A DNA stretch of 64,000 nt. It comes from an uncultured Cohaesibacter sp. (GTDB lineage Bacteria; Pseudomonadota; Alphaproteobacteria; Rhizobiales; Cohaesibacteraceae). Within the stretch, counting starts at the first letter, position 1; each line of letters opens with the position of its first letter. This document shows, in pieces, positions 63,981 through 64,000 of this stretch. A program made the translations under genes and the position numbers. The stretch is from assembly GCF_963678225.1 (NCBI RefSeq), contig NZ_OY782764.1, positions 2,175,001 through 2,239,000 of the forward strand, given 5' to 3'. A model generated the notes under the pieces. It had not been told where the DNA came from and did no database searches. It worked only from the letters and a program-made list of their open reading frames with translations.

Positions 63981-64000
63981 ATGAGTGACCCCGCCCTTTG
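63981..64000 (+). CDS. Possible start of a further gene (cut by the window edge)
   Basis: An ATG at 63981 opens MSDPAL up to the edge, with GGGAG 14 nt upstream, somewhat far for a ribosome site. The direction matches the LacI gene before it. Too little is visible to name it. Confidence 0.3.

Overview
The window reads as a chromosome segment of a heterotrophic, probably marine alphaproteobacterium. The evidence is dense TRAP and tripartite tricarboxylate transporters, many ABC importers, LacI/AraC/GntR regulators, moderate G+C and protein sequences of Rhizobiales/Rhodobacterales character. A Cohaesibacter-like organism is my best guess, but that is inference. Almost every gene serves uptake and first-step catabolism of plant or algal sugars and small acids. 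I saw no rRNA, tRNA, insertion sequence, phage gene or CRISPR array.

Layout. 1-6.6 kb (minus strand): an L-rhamnose operon with kinase RhaB, isomerase RhaA, aldolase RhaD, the periplasmic binding protein and the start of the transporter ATPase, plus a RhaR-like AraC regulator upstream. 6.8-7.9 kb: a secreted class-B1-like metallo-beta-lactamase-fold protein with two zinc ligands replaced. 8.6-15.9 kb: dhaK-dhaL, a TctCBA transporter, an HpcH/HpaI aldolase and a LacI regulator. 16.1-21.6 kb: an EamA exporter, a TRAP transporter and a GntR regulator. 21.7-25.9 kb: a second rhamnose-type locus (fucose/arabinose-isomerase-like protein, rhamnose mutarotase, RhaT symporter, AraC regulator) without its own kinase or aldolase. 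26.0-29.9 kb: a cobalamin riboswitch, a FecBCD-type ABC importer and a TrmO-family gene. 31-38.7 kb: an alpha-galactoside ABC importer, GH36 alpha-galactosidase and LacI regulator. 38.8-47.6 kb: 5-oxoprolinase PxpABC with an RraA-type aldolase, an aminotransferase, a divergent TRAP transporter and a LysR regulator. 47.9-49.4 kb: a rhomboid protease and a nucleotidyltransferase. 49.5-57.7 kb: a LacI-controlled beta-glucoside importer and GH3 beta-glucosidase. 58.3-60.0 kb: an RTX-repeat protein. 60.1-63.9 kb: an amino-acid-type ABC importer with a permease-ATPase fusion and a divergent LacI regulator.

Four things go beyond routine annotation. First, the pxp/RraA/aminotransferase/TRAP cluster fits a complete route for 4-hydroxy- (or 4-hydroxy-4-methyl-) pyroglutamate. 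Second, seven of the eight substrate-binding-protein genes are each followed by a GC-rich stem-loop without a U-tract, which suggests a common post-transcriptional way of raising binding-protein levels. Third, a well-formed promoter and an intrinsic terminator about 110 nt apart on the minus strand at 57.87-58.01 kb outline a candidate small RNA. Fourth, an exact 22-nt element is shared between the region upstream of dhaK and the promoter of the LacI gene at the far end of that cluster, which gives a concrete operator candidate.
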